Below, in pieces: positions 44,425 to 56,747 of a stretch of DNA of 64,000 bases (position 1 is the first letter of the stretch; every line of letters begins with the position of its first letter). The DNA comes from Diphasiastrum complanatum. Taxonomy: Eukaryota; Streptophyta; Lycopodiopsida; Lycopodiales; Lycopodiaceae. The notes below the pieces were generated by a model that made no database searches, was not told the DNA's origin, and saw only the letters and a list, made by a program, of their open reading frames with translations. The stretch spans positions 55,055,597 to 55,119,596 of the forward strand of contig CM055100.1 in the NCBI GenBank assembly GCA_029204225.1. Direction: 5' to 3'. The position numbers and the translations under genes were made by a program.

Positions 44425-45799
44425 AAAGAAAAGATAAGTATAGTGTGAGAGAATGTTGGTTGGATGGAGAAAAACTGATTCTTGCATTTTCATTGGGCCA
44501 CACATGCCCTAAAACGTCTTTGACGTGCAGTGCAATTAAAATGTTATGAAGTGTGGTTGAAAGGCATGTGAATGTAGAAATTCCTAGAAAGAGAAAAAGT
44601 GCAAAAACTTCTAGAAGGAGAGAGAACGTATATTTGTTATGGGATAGAGAGAGATTAGCATGCTGCGTGAAGGGAAATTTTTTTAATTAATTTAGGGTTA
44701 GGGTTTTTTTAAGGGTTTGCAGAGAAAATAGCGATAATGGGAGGTGTTGATGAGAAAGGAGAATCCAGAGTGAGTGAATGTCACCCCAGTTAGACAAAAT
44801 GAGATTTGCAAATTTTCATTGGCCTAGAACATCCTTGAAAGGCATTTGAAAAGCATTTGACGTGGGTTTGAAAATCTAGACTCTTCCTTCACAACCTTCA
44901 TCTATCGTTCATCCTGTATTTATAGGAACAGAGGAATGGTTTGTGTCTAATCATTAAGGATTACAAAAACTGGTTTAAACTCGTTCTAATGGCTTCCAGT
45001 TGTGCGTTGTGTCGTCCGTGTAGTCCGTTCTCCATGCTGGTAATTCGTTGATCTTGCTAGTACTTCGGGTCGTGAAGATGTGCCGCTTTTGCAGCCGTCT
45101 GTGAGTCGTATGTGACCGCAATCATTTCCTTGCGGTGTCTCTACGGTCATGAAGGTTCTTTTGAGCGGGAGACCTTTGGCAAGCAACCGCAGACAGACCG
45201 TAGGAGGGGCTTCTACGGTGCTTGGGTGGTTCGTCTCTTCGAGAAGAGAGAACCGTTGTGAACCATAATTGTTGACTTTACGGTGGACTTCAGTCAGCTT
45301 CCTTCGTGGACTGCTTTGTGTTTGCTTCGTAGGTCACTGCAAACTCCAGCTCGGGCGATTGCCTTCGATTTACTTCGCATTGGACCGTAGGCTGGACTCT
45401 TACGGTCTCGGCTTCGGTCTGTTGCCTTGGTCTTCGTATGTGAGTCCTTGCGGTGCGTTGTGGTTGCGGTTGCGGTGGCTTTTGTTGCCTTCGTTGCTTT
45501 GCTTTGGTCTTCGTTTATAATCGTAACATTGACCCTTGCGGTGCATTGTCGCAATTGTGGTTTCGTTTGGTTTACTTCGACTTCGTAATGGATCGTATGT
45601 AGGACTTTACGGTTGTCTGCGGTGCCTTCGTCGAAACCGTTTGCAAGACTTAGCGGTTGTCTGCGGTGGCCTTTGTTAAAGCCGTTTGCATTGCGGTTGT
45701 GGTTGTTTACGATTTCTTCCTGTGGGCAGTTCCCATGTATTTCTACAGGTAACGCCTGTTGGCCCTTTACATGTATTCCTGCATGTTTTGGTTCATAAG
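44425..45799 (-). mobile_element. Copia LTR and 3' untranslated region (approximate)
   Basis: Directly downstream (minus strand) of the Copia RT-RNase H relic. The minus strand shows a CTATAAATACAGG TATA-like site near 44925 and then the block shared with 31780-32290. 45000-45790 is rich in CTTCG and GCGGTTG words. Exact LTR ends are not resolved. Confidence 0.45.
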
Positions 45800-47515
45800 C
45801 TAGCAATGCTTTGTGGGTAGAAACTGCATGTTTCTTCAGCTCCCTCTCAAAGCGTGGTAGTCTTATGATTCCTAAGCTGGCTCTTTGCCTTTCAAACAAT
45901 CCCTTATCTAAGAGTTTTGTGAATATGTTAGCAACCATCCGCTTGGTCAGAACGAACATAGTTCTTAGCTCGTCCTTCTCGACCATGTCTCTGATCAAAT
46001 GATACTTGATCGCAATGTGATTCATTCTTGAATGAAACACAAGATCTTTTGTCAGATGTATAGTAGAAGTGTTGTGTCCATGTACAATGTCAGCAGTTCG
46101 TTGGTGCTTTCTCCCAGTCCATCTAGTAATTGTTTGAGCCATGTCAGCTCATTAGCCATCTTGGCTGCAACAACATACTCTGCCTCACAAGAAGATTGGA
46201 CAGTTCTTGTCTGCTTCCTGCTGACCCAAATAACAATTTTATTTCTCGCGATGGTACAGGCTCCTAAGACGCTCTTGGAGTCTTCTTTGATTGATGTCTA
46301 GCTCGCATCACTATAGAACTTCACCTGAAATCCCGCGTCACAACAATAACAAAGCTCATAGTCCTTTGTATGCTGCAGGTATTGCAGGATCCTCTTGGCA
46401 ATTTTCCAGTGTATAGGTCTTGGATCTATGTTGAACTGGCTTAATCTGAACACTGCGTAAGCAATGTCTGGCCACGTATTGTTTGTCAAGTACATCAAAT
46501 AACCAATAAGGCTTCTGTATGCTGCATTGCTTCCCGTTCTGCACCGTCTCTGGGACAGTCTTTATTTGTTAGTACTGTGCCAAGAATCATCAGAGTATTT
46601 ACTCCCTTGCAATCAGCCATCTGAAAATAATCAATTATTTTTTGAATGTATCTTGATTGGTGTAGATACAATCTACCACCTTCAAGATATCTGTCAATCT
46701 GCAAGCTCAGGTAGCATTTTGCTTCTCCTAGGTCTAATATTTCAAAGTGCTTTAAAATATCCTCTTTCACTTGTGCAATCAGTGTGTCTCTCTTTGACAA
46801 AATTAGTGTGTCATCAATATAGACACCAATAATGATTACTTCACTATCTACGATATTTACATAGATGTTGTAATCTGCCATTAAAGGCTGGAAGCCTAAG
46901 GATCTGAGTACGTGATCCTTCTTCTTGTACCACTGCCTAGCGGAATTTTGCAAGCATAGTCAGCAAATGACTTATAGGTAAAACCTGGTGGCTGGTCCAT
47001 GTAGACTTTTTCCTTCAGGTCTCCATGCAGAAATGTCTTCTTCTCATCTACAATATGGATCTTCAGATTGTAGGCTGCTACGTATGCAAACAACAAACAA
47101 ATAGATGTGTGCTTGACAACGGGAGAAAAGGCTTCAATATAGTCAATACCATACTTCTGTGAGAAACCTTTCACAACTAGCCTGGCTTTGTATTTTAATA
47201 CATTGCCATGTGGTTCATATTTGTACTTGTAGACCCACTTGCATTTGACAGTCTTCATTTCTGCTAGAATTGGTTCAAGAGTCCACACGCTGTTTAGCTC
47301 CATGGAATGTATTTCATCTTCCATAACTTTTATCCACATATCCTTCTCTGGACTGTGAACAGCTTTCTCATAGGTTTGTGGTTCACCTCCGAATCCACAA
47401 AACTCTTCTGATACAGAAGCTGAGCTATCTGGTATGTAATTGATAGGTTGCCTTCTTTCTCTGCTAAAATGATTATTATGTGATCATGATTGTGAATTAA
47501 AAATTGAATGATCAT
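45800..47515 (-). pseudogene. Copia reverse transcriptase-RNase H relic
   Basis: Minus frames in order: 47339-46896 (NSVWTLEP, KCKWVYKYKYEPHGN, YKARLVVKGF, EAFSPVVK), 46953-46495 (VYIDDTLILSK, the RT motif usually YVDD, and LGEAKCYLSLQI), 46498-46298 (TWPDIAYAVFRLSQF, AKRILQYLQHTKDY) and RNase H parts to about 45800 (HIAIKYHLIRDMVE, FTKLLDKGLF). Frameshifts at each boundary inactivate it. Gag, protease and integrase are absent. Confidence 0.82.
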
Positions 47516-47902
47516 TGTGTCAAATTATTGTACTCTGACGAAATCAATATTGTGCTTCGACCAGAGTGAAGATATGAAATATTGCTTTAATAGATTTTAA
47601 ATATAGTAAGGATGTTTCAAAAGGAAAATGTTTTTGAAGCGACTATAAATGATCAACGTATGCTCACTAATTGTTTTCTTTGGTCAATCAATTTTTGCTA
47701 GAATTTTAATAAGATGTAGATTGCATTGAAAGCATTTGATTTAAAATAAATTAGAAGTGATTGCTAGATTGAAATCAAGATAAACTTGAAAAATGCAAGA
47801 ATGTATTATAAAGATGCAATAATTATGTAAACTATCATTTCATCACAAAAATGATTGTGAGATATATATATATATATATATAGATATATATATATATATG
47901 AT
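47516..47902. other. AT-rich spacer with (TA)n
   Basis: No frame; a TA dinucleotide run lies at 47862-47899. Confidence 0.6.
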
Positions 47903-48620
47903 TTATTCATCATCACAAGATTCAAATTCATCAGCCAATACATCTTGCAACTCATCTCCGCTTAGATGATTTTCATCATCACTATAGTAATCGGACCCTC
48001 TCTCAATATTGTCGTTTGGGTCAGAATCATTCGATTCATTTATAGTATTTTCTATAATATTTAAAGAACTTGGAGATATTTCTATATCCGCATCAACCAT
48101 GTTTGTGTTGTCAATATTCAAGTCCTCCATTTCATTCTCAATGTATGCATTTTCAAATACATAGCGCGTGGCTTTATTTGAACAACATACCACCACTTGT
48201 TGTTTAGTCGATCCGATTGAAAAAATACCTGCACATTTAACAATGTTAAGTTAAAAAACTTGTTCCAACATGGAACTAAGGTCCACATGAATAGTTAATT
48301 GTAATGAAATAGTGCATGTTACTGATTATGATTGAGAAAAAACGAATGTCATGTGACACACCTCTTCACAATGACAAGGCAACACCAATGTGTCTGAATA
48401 ATCCATGCTTAATGTCTTGGTTGAATCGATAGCAAAAAATCCACTACGATCTCTTTTCACGGCAAAAAATCCAATCTCTTTTCACGGTTGCATTTTACAT
48501 GAACTTATGTAAAATCGGACCCTTGATAATTGATTTTGAACAATTTTACATCAAACAAAAAGTATTTTCCATTTTCACCAAAACACACTTCATATATATC
48601 TTGAATAGTTCCTACATACT
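47903..48620 (-). pseudogene. CACTA-type transposon C-terminal relic (DUF4216-like)
   Basis: On the minus strand pieces resembling YVGTIQDIYEVCFGENGKYF and LFDVKLFKINYQGS (about 48620-48510) are followed, after breaks, by STKQQVVVCCSNKATRYVFE and an acidic tail ending DVLADEFESCDDE (48196-47903). This order, a GKY..LF.VKWF-like block then an acidic end, is typical of the region after CACTA transposases. Assignment is from memory of the pattern. Confidence 0.4.
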
Positions 48621-48638
48621 CAAGCCCTATTGTGGCTA

Positions 48639-49034
48639 TGTTAGCCGATTCTCTAGTGCCGAGCCAGGCTGAAGACACAAGTTATCTCTCACCCATGACC
48701 GAGGAGATCTCAGAAGGAAGAGAGCAGAAGAAGCTAAGAGCTGAGCATGAGAGCCGTGGAAATACTAGCTAGGAAGACAGTGAGTAACTAGGTGAGCCTA
48801 CATGGTGTATCCCAAAGAAGGAATGACCATGTAGGAGCTAGTAATGTTTCCTAGGCATTGTAAATAAAGATAGAACCCCCTTAAATTAGTTAGAGTGAGC
48901 CACCATTTGATGGTGACCTTTAGTGGAAGGGCAAATTCCACATGTAATTCTAATTTAGTGGAATTGCCACATGGGCTCCACATGGGCAACCTTCTTGCTT
49001 ATTTAAGGGCCCCCCCTCTCTTGTGAGGGAGTTC
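48639..49034 (+). mobile_element. LTR-like sequence of a Ty3-type element
   Basis: It starts TGTTAGCCGATTCTCTAGTG and has a TATTTAAGG TATA-like site near 48998. The first 140 bp recur inverted at 63780-63645. A repeat-rich leader and a gag domain follow on the same strand, so this is probably the 5' LTR. Confidence 0.5.
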
Positions 49035-49445
49035 TCAACCGTAGCATTTCGCTCACATCTCAACCGGAGTGTTCAGTCAAAACTCGACCGGAGCACTCCC
49101 ATCACATCTCAACCGGAGCACTCCACTCAGTTCTCAACTGGAGCATTTCGCTCACATCTCAACTGGAGTATTCAATCAAATCTCAACTGAAGAACTCTCC
49201 TCAGATCTCGACCAGAGCACTCTGCTCAGATCTCAACCGGAGCACTTGCTCGCATCTCAACCGACGTGTTCCATCAGATCTCAATCGAAGAACTCTGCTC
49301 AGATCTCAATCGGAGCACTTGCTCGCATCTCAACCGACGTGTTCCATCATAACTCAACCGGAGCACTGCTTTCGAATCTCAACTGGAGCCGAACCCTCGT
49401 CAAATTTCAACCGGAGCCGGAACCTTTCTCAAATTTCGACCGATG
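49035..49445 (+). repeat. Tandem repeat of about 25-28 bp (CTCAACCGGAGCACT units)
   Basis: About 15 imperfect units of ACATCTCAACCGGAGCACTC type between the LTR and gag. The translated frame is an artefact of the repeat. After it, 49446-49970 has short words such as CCGCAA and CATCGACTGC repeated. Confidence 0.8.
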
Positions 49446-50281
49446 ACCATTCGTCCTTGACTGTCACAAACCGCAATATTACGGACTACGAATCCGTCAT
49501 CACCTCCAGCCGTAAACGACCTTCATCGACTACTAGCCCGAAAACGACCTTCATCAACTGCCAACCCGTAACAGACCGCAAACCACATGCCGCAACCATA
49601 ACAGCCCGCAAATGACCGCCACATCCGTAATCCCAAGGCCTACCACGAATACCTCCACCATCCCTCATCGCAATATTACGGCCTACGACTCCGTCATCAC
49701 CTCTAGCCATAAACGACCATCATCGACTGCAACAAACTGCCATCGACCATCCAGCCCAATCGACCACCATAGATAGCCACAACCGTCCTTGACCACCATC
49801 CATCGCCATATTACGGCCTACGACTCCTAGAACTTCAACGACTGCCATCACCCGCACACAACCGTCATAGCCCGCAATAGACTGCAAACAGACCGCAATA
49901 GACCTCAATCGACAGCCACAGACCACAACCACCACATTTCGACAACCGTATCCATCGTAACCAGAGTGCACATGCTTATTTCCACAATCCTACGACACTC
50001 TATGAGCTGTCATGAATCGCCCTTATGATCCGAATACTACAGACGACTATCCACCAGAGATGGTCTCCCCATCCACCGAACAGGCTTGATTTAACAGGTG
50101 TTCTCGGATGAAATCCCAAGTCCAAGAGCCATCCACAAACCTATTCGGCAGATGGGAACCTATGCGTTATGAAGCTCCATACGAATGACCACAATTTCAT
50201 GCTGCGGAATCCTCACATGCACGAGCTCACTTAAGCGGAGCTTTCGCAAATAATGTTCCACGTACTCTGAAAAGGACCCCA

Positions 50282-50740
50282 AAGCTAGACTTATCTAAGT
50301 ACAATGGTAACACTGATCCTCAAAGATTTCTCCAAGTCTTTGAGAACGCCTGTGATATCTACGGCGAGACATCACCAGAGGCCATGGTACAGCTCTTCTC
50401 GATGACCATGATCGATCGCGCACGAGAGTGGTTTTTTAACCTTGATCGTGAAGATAAACGTGACTGGTTACTCTTGAAAGAGGCCTTTATCAAATGGTTC
50501 AAGCCTTTTCGCTTGATAGAAAGTCCTTTTGTCAAACTAAGTAATATCAAAATGACAAAAGACGAAAAAGTATGTGACTACATTGAACGATTAAAAAGTC
50601 AGGTACAAGAGCAACCTACTGAGTCCATGCTCATCATTTGGTTCCTCGTTGGACTCCCATGATGGATACAACGTGAACTTTGTTCCAACCACCCCTGAAG
50701 GCTTGCAACACAGTATGCAAGAGATGAAGACTCTTATCCA
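50282..50740 (+). pseudogene. Ty3-type gag domain
   Basis: The open stretch includes KLDLSKYNGNTDPQRFLQVF, EAMVQLFSMTMIDRAREWF and WLLLKEAFIKWFKPF, matching the retrotransposon gag (capsid) family. It ends at a TGA near 50661; no protease or polymerase follows, so only the 5' part of the element is present. Confidence 0.7.
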
Positions 50741-50789
50741 TCCCCCCTCGTGCCGGCATGGACGTGGCTTGGTCAATTAGTCTCTCCAC

Positions 50790-53779
50790 TAGAGGATAAT
50801 AATGTATTCAATGATCAGTCATACTTCCAAACAAGGAGGGGTCAATTGAATCTGAATCACCCATAGGCAACTGCGGCGAGGCATCTGTGCGGCACAATAT
50901 GTAAACTCTTAGCATGTACATCTACATAATACAATGGTCAAACTCTCAATTGTTGATACAAATATGATAAATATCATAATAAATCACTAGATCCATGATG
51001 CTATTCAACAGATTTATACCTGACACTCGTCATACTCACTCCAAATCTATCAATTTCTTGGAGAATAGCATGATGTAGCACTTTTAGGCCACATTTCTTG
51101 GCAACCCTAACCAGCAAAGGAATTTCGGGCACACCGACAATCGAGACGACCAACTCAACATCAACTATTATTGCAGATGTAAATTGTATAGTACTCTCAA
51201 ACAATCGATCATCCAATTTATTCCATGTAGGGACATTGCCAGATAATCCATCAGGTACTATGCTTGGGGAAAAGTTGAGCAGCACAAGGTCGGTACTATA
51301 AGAAACAATTTTACCTCTCCTGGTCCTAGACCCTGTGCAAACTGACTTTAAATGCGAGAGAATGACAAGCATCTCGCCTGTTGTTGTTTTAGAACCAGCA
51401 CACCCAGCAATATTTAATATATCTCCACACATGGTAAAAATCTGTCAAAAATGATAAAATGCGCATTAGAACTCAAAAAGCTTTCGACATGATATGTGTG
51501 AAAGATTCAACTAGTTTAGTCAAATTTGCTACATTTTTATATTTGGCAATTGAGGCCAATTTTCATATTAGACTTAGAGTTTGACTTTTCAAAGTTATGT
51601 TAGTCTAAAAGTATTTTGAATAAACACTTTTTGAAAGTGTGGGAAATGTAGAAGTCGAGTTTGAGTAGATTCAAATTTGAATGAAGGGTACATTGAATCT
51701 AGTCCCAAATATAGTAGGGTTTACATTTTGGAGGGAAACCAAGTGGCAATTTAGGTTTAGGACCTGTTATAAAGGATGTAACTCGTGGGAAGAGAAATTT
51801 TTCTCTCTCTCTTATCTCATTCATGCTTATACATGGTTCTCTTGGGTTCTACTATCCATTGGTGCACTATACTTGTGATATCTTGCAATTCTATGTGTAG
51901 AATGATCATTAATTGCTATTTTCAGATCCACACGTGTGAAATACAGTAGCTTACTGTAATTGTACGGACATTAACAGTACTTTGTGTTTTGGTTCATGTT
52001 TGATCAAGTTCTATTAGAGTTTGCATCTCATTTTTGGTATAGATGCTGATTTTTCCACATTGGCAAAATTGGTGGAGTTGATTGTTTTCTAACCAAAGAT
52101 CAAAGGGGTATTTTGGACCTTAGTGATCTGAAATCTTTCACAATATGAGCATACCAATGGCAACTTGCAAATGTGTAAAAACTATCAACCAAACCTTGCT
52201 ACCAAGCTGGATTGAGATGAACAATGGTTTGTTGAAGTCAAAAGATTCAAGTGGGCGCTTCACACTAGGTGCCATCGTACGAGTAGTGTCAATGATAGGT
52301 GCACTCATTTGTTCCTCTCCTTTATGATTTACCTTTGCTAGACGTTGTCGTGGCACTCTCTCGTCAATTTGTTGGTTTTCGTCCTAGTGAAACTACCATT
52401 TCCATCTCTAAATGGGGCCCATCAATTGTCATGCGTAGGAACAGAAAGTTTGCCCTTGAAATGCATGTTATAGCTCTCTTTCTCTGGGCAAGAACCTCTT
52501 GGAAAGTCAATCCACCAAGGATTGTTTTCCACCTCCCACTCACTCAAACTTGTATGCTCATTGAAGTGATATACATCACTATACCTATACATACAACTCT
52601 CCTTGTCTGTAGTTTGAGTCCAAAGCTTGAAGTACGAGGGCAATTTCTCAAGTTTGTTTGATTTCACCAAATTTTATATGCACCTATATATCATCATCAC
52701 AAATTATTATACAATTGCAAAATCATACTTTGAAAATTTATAGGTGTAATCGAATGCACATTCATCTCATGACCTCCAAACTACTCGTGTTGAGCTACCC
52801 TTTATATCTGCCTGCTCTTTAGCACTTTTCGCTAGTTCCATGTCAGGATCAATAGAGCAAAACATTTTTTTTTTCGGTATTGCAGCTTGAAATCCGTAAA
52901 GTAGTCACTGAAGGATTCAACATTTTCGAGTTGCATTGGCCCTGGAAAATGGAATTTGATTATTCTTGCCAATATTCAATATTACAGTTCTTGAATTGTT
53001 ATCGAATAAAAATACAAAAGGCGAATAAAAACATGAGATGTTTCAAAATTTAACCATTAGATAAACTTGTTGATTCGGGTCATAGAGGACAAAAGTGCCA
53101 TACCACTCTCGACATTGGGCTCAATGAAGCTAGCTCAGACCAACACATGTTGACTTATGTCACATGCAAACTCTTCGTGTATTGCCTCCATCCAACCAGC
53201 AACACGATGATTTAATCCCAACAAATGAACATGCGTCCTTGCATGTCACTCTGACAAGGATCATCTGAGACTGCATCATCAAAGTCAGAACTTAGTTGTT
53301 CCCAAAGAGCTTTTATATGATCTTTTACAAGCACAATTGCCCTGAGGGTGTTGCCATTGACAGTATAAAGTCACCCTTCTCCATCAAGTACCCATATTAT
53401 TCCTTTAATACATGTTTCATACGTAGCCTTTGTTTTCCAATTGTTCGAATGGCTCGACTGGACAAAATTCGACACAATGGAACCAAAGGGGGTTGAGAGG
53501 ACCTACTTACCCTTAGTCAAGCCATTGTATTCGACAACATATCCAAATGGAATGTTAAAGGCACATTACCTATTTCGTCAACCGATATAGATTTCTTTCT
53601 ATCCCTCTTACCACCCAAAGCAATCACATCTCCACTTTCATGGGCATCACCAACATCCATAGTTATTGCTCTAGTCTCCACATTTGATTGGGTTGCTCGT
53701 GTAAGCTCAACATCCTCTCCCAATTCCATACTCTCAATCTCTGCAATTGGGTCTGAAAGACCCGTGTCATGAATAATCT
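50790..53779 (-). pseudogene. Unrecognised multi-exon gene or gene relic
   Basis: Exon-like minus-strand segments with plausible splice sites: 53779 to about 53500 (IIHDTGLSDPIAEIESMELG...KKSISVDEIGNVPL; a TGA precedes a strong AGGGTAAGT donor), about 53360-53120 (NGNTLRAIVLVKDHIKALWE), about 52930 (QLENVESFSDYFTDFKLQY), 52356-52138 (SVKRPLESFDFNKPLFISIQ), 51447-51018 (SHLKSVCTGSRTRRGK, VELVVSIVGVPEIPLLVRVA) and about 50903-50820 (QLPMGDSDSIDPSLFGSMTD). The content looks like a low-copy cellular protein, not a transposon. Several stops and frame changes suggest decay, but missed introns are possible. I do not recognise the family. Confidence 0.4.
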
Positions 53780-53849
53780 GAAAACAACAATGTCTTGTCA
53801 TATAATCAAATCGCAAATATAGGTTGTTACCAAAAAAAATTGTCATGAA

Positions 53850-55850
53850 TATATACTATATACTAAAAAGGCAACTTATCCGACTTGAATAAAGAATACA
53901 TGAATTATGTGACACCAAAGGACTTTGCATGAATTGGGTTAATTTTCCAAATTCATCTACTTGAAAAGTTATGTGGAGAGTAATAAAAGAGATGGGAAAC
54001 ATAGATTAGTGGAAGAAATCTTCTATATGTTAGCAAGCCTTTTATTGCTTTTGTTCTCAGAACTAAGAAGCAAAGAATCGATTTGGCTTGTTGGAAAACA
54101 AAGATAGAAAAATAAACTAACTTGTAGGGAAATGATAGGTTTAAGCCCTCCGAATTCTAATTTCACTTTATCTATGCCCTTAAGGTACATGGAATAGAGG
54201 GCAAGACACTCAGCTCGGAGCTATAAAGAAAGCTGCCTAAATCCGCATGGCCCAACAACTTAAGGGCATATATTTGACCCATTCAAAATCGAAAACATTA
54301 GTTTTGAGAAATGTCAAAATGTAGCATCGTAGGTTCCAATCGTATGTAGTTCACAGTCTGGTCCCCTTCCAAGTCATTGCTGTAACAATAACATCATTTT
54401 GCTTCACCGCAATCTATATTTAAATCGTGATGGTTCACTGCAAACTCTCTAGCTAATGTCGTCCAGTTATTGTTGATCCATCTTCTATAATAAAACATAG
54501 AAAAAAACATCTTCTTTTTTTATGATATCTAAAATTCTTAAATTACTCATCAACTTTACATTCAATGTTGCCATCACTTTTTGTATCCCAATGGTCATCA
54601 TCAAGGATTTATGATTCATATCATCATTTTAAATCTTTAATAATGAACATCATTGATGTTCTACGAACATTTCATCTAGCACAAAGATCTACAAAAATTT
54701 GCAAAAGGCAAAAACCAATGTAGTCTGTCGGTTTTTGAGCCTATGCTTGATCTAAAACTTTATGCAATGGTAGAATCTAGATGACTTCATTCCTCAAAAG
54801 GGGTAGAGATATGGCTTCCAACATTCCACTTAGACCATCTTCTGCATGTTGTATGTAGGAAGAATCGTAAAAGAAAACGCTAGAAACTAAAAATGATCTT
54901 AGAGAGCGACGACTGATATAGAATGAATGACATCTTTGATGTTTGCAAGAGATTGTATTGATTGTCATTCACTTATATTCGATGGATACAAAAATGCAAA
55001 ACGCAACATTTTAAGACAGATAGAATATTGCTCTATACACAATAATCGATGTGAAAACCTAATACATAAAAATTTGCGTAACTTACAATTGGATTTGAGG
55101 CAATCAGTTGGATTGACCTCCACTATCCTAGGTTATGTAGGTCCATGCACATCAAGGCACTTATTTTGGCTAGTGCACGCCTTTCAACCACGTGGCAAAC
55201 ATCTATATCAAAGCACAAAAACTTATAATTTAGGAAATCACACCTACAAATTATGACGTCAATGTTTGTACATGTAAGCTATTCAAAGGTTGGGAATTGG
55301 ATCTATTGTTAGACCCATACAGTTTAATGAGTTGAATTACTCCTATGTTCTAGGGTCAAAACCTATTGACCAAAAATTCTATTTAGAAGGGTAAACAAGA
55401 CGGGTCAATTAGGCATAGTGCTAGACGAAGCACAATGTGATTGGAAAAAACGAGAAAGACTTTTTTGACTAAAGTCTTGGAAATAGGAGAATGACCTAAA
55501 GGTAGATATCTAGGGTTAGAGGAACGACTAACTTTGGCAGCCTTGGCACACTATATATCCAACTAGTTGGTTGGAAGTCAACATCAATCTCCAATGCTAG
55601 AGGTAAGGCCAAAGACAATCGATCATAATCAATCATGAGCAATAGAAGATCAATCGATTGACTTTTTGGAAAAGGAGGAATCATGGCCTTACGACTGTAG
55701 CCCATGCTTGTAACCAGGGGATGGAAATGACAAGATTGTCGGCACTAATGGGCTCAATTGCAACAAGGACACAGTTGTGTGCCTTAGGGCCATCCCAATC
55801 CAGATTTAGGGTCAATGGGGTGAACTGTATTGCAAGTAACACACTATTTT
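53850..55850. other. Intergenic DNA, nothing recognised
   Basis: AT-rich; no supported exon, RNA gene or transposon end was found. Confidence 0.5.
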
Positions 55851-55854
55851 ACAA

Positions 55855-55972
55855 CAAACAACACAAGTGGTAACATTTAGGGCTGAGGGTTAGGGCTTGG
55901 GGTATTGCTAACAAAGAACACAAGTGGTAACATTTAGGGTCGAGGGTTAGGGCTTTGGGTATTGCCAACAGA
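55855..55972. repeat. Tandem duplication of about 59 bp with GGGTTAGGG
   Basis: Two copies of a unit beginning AACACAAGTGGTAACATTTA and containing GAGGGTTAGGGCTT, differing at a few bases. The telomere-like word is too short to be a telomere array. Confidence 0.7.
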
Positions 55973-56747
55973 GGCATAAACAATTATAATCAAAGCAATG
56001 CAGCAGAAGCAGGAGCGAGGAGGTTTATGATTCTGTTGATCGAGCTAATGATAATTGAACAATGTGGCATGGCGGCAAGCGTTGAGTCCAGGCAGGCAGC
56101 CAATTGCTGTACCAGCACAAGGCATGTTCTTGAATGATAGGTAAGTCTGTATGATGCAATTGCTGGTTTATTGTTTGGATGCTCAAAAATAATTATGCTG
56201 TGATGATTAGATCTTATGGAGAGTACTTTTGTTTGCACTGCTTCTGATCAAGAAACTACTCAAAAAACTAGCTGCATTTCTTGCTGAAGTTAGTGCGGTT
56301 CTTGGGTGCTTCGCACAGTTTGATCTTCGTGATTTAGTCTCATCAATGTGGGTTTAGGGTTTAAGGTGTATGGTTTTAGAAACTACTACAAAAAATAGTG
56401 CATGTCCTGCAGAAATTAGTCCACTGTTTCGGTCTTTGCACAATTGGATGTTCATGCCTTAGTCTCGTTTATGTCAGTTTAGGGTTTTAGCTTCGGATTT
56501 AGGGGGTAGGGTATAAGATAGAGATTTAATCACTAGCTAAAAGAGATTCCGTGGTCATCATTGTGCTGATTAAAATACTCTTCCTGCAGCTTAGATCCTG
56601 CAATTTGGTGGAATGGCTTGCACATAAAGAATATATTGTCTATGCAAGTGCTTGTACACGGATGAAGGATGGAGATTTATACCATATTTATTAAAGAGAT
56701 GATCCTCTACCAGCCTCCTTAAGCGTGCAATTGCCACGGGAGGGGAT
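55973..56747. other. Upstream region of the PPR gene
   Basis: AT-rich; TTTAGGGTTT words recur near 56350 and 56470. No clear TATA box stands out and no exon is visible. Confidence 0.4.

Noticed and set aside
45294-46142. 282-codon minus frame taken as one gene
   Set aside because: The first half is Copia RNase H and the rest is low-complexity 3' region; not an independent gene.
49069-49446. 125-codon frame with a repeated peptide
   Set aside because: Produced by the tandem DNA repeat in the element leader.
55855-55972. Telomere repeat tract
   Set aside because: Only a few GGGTTAGGG words in a twofold 59-bp duplication, not an array.
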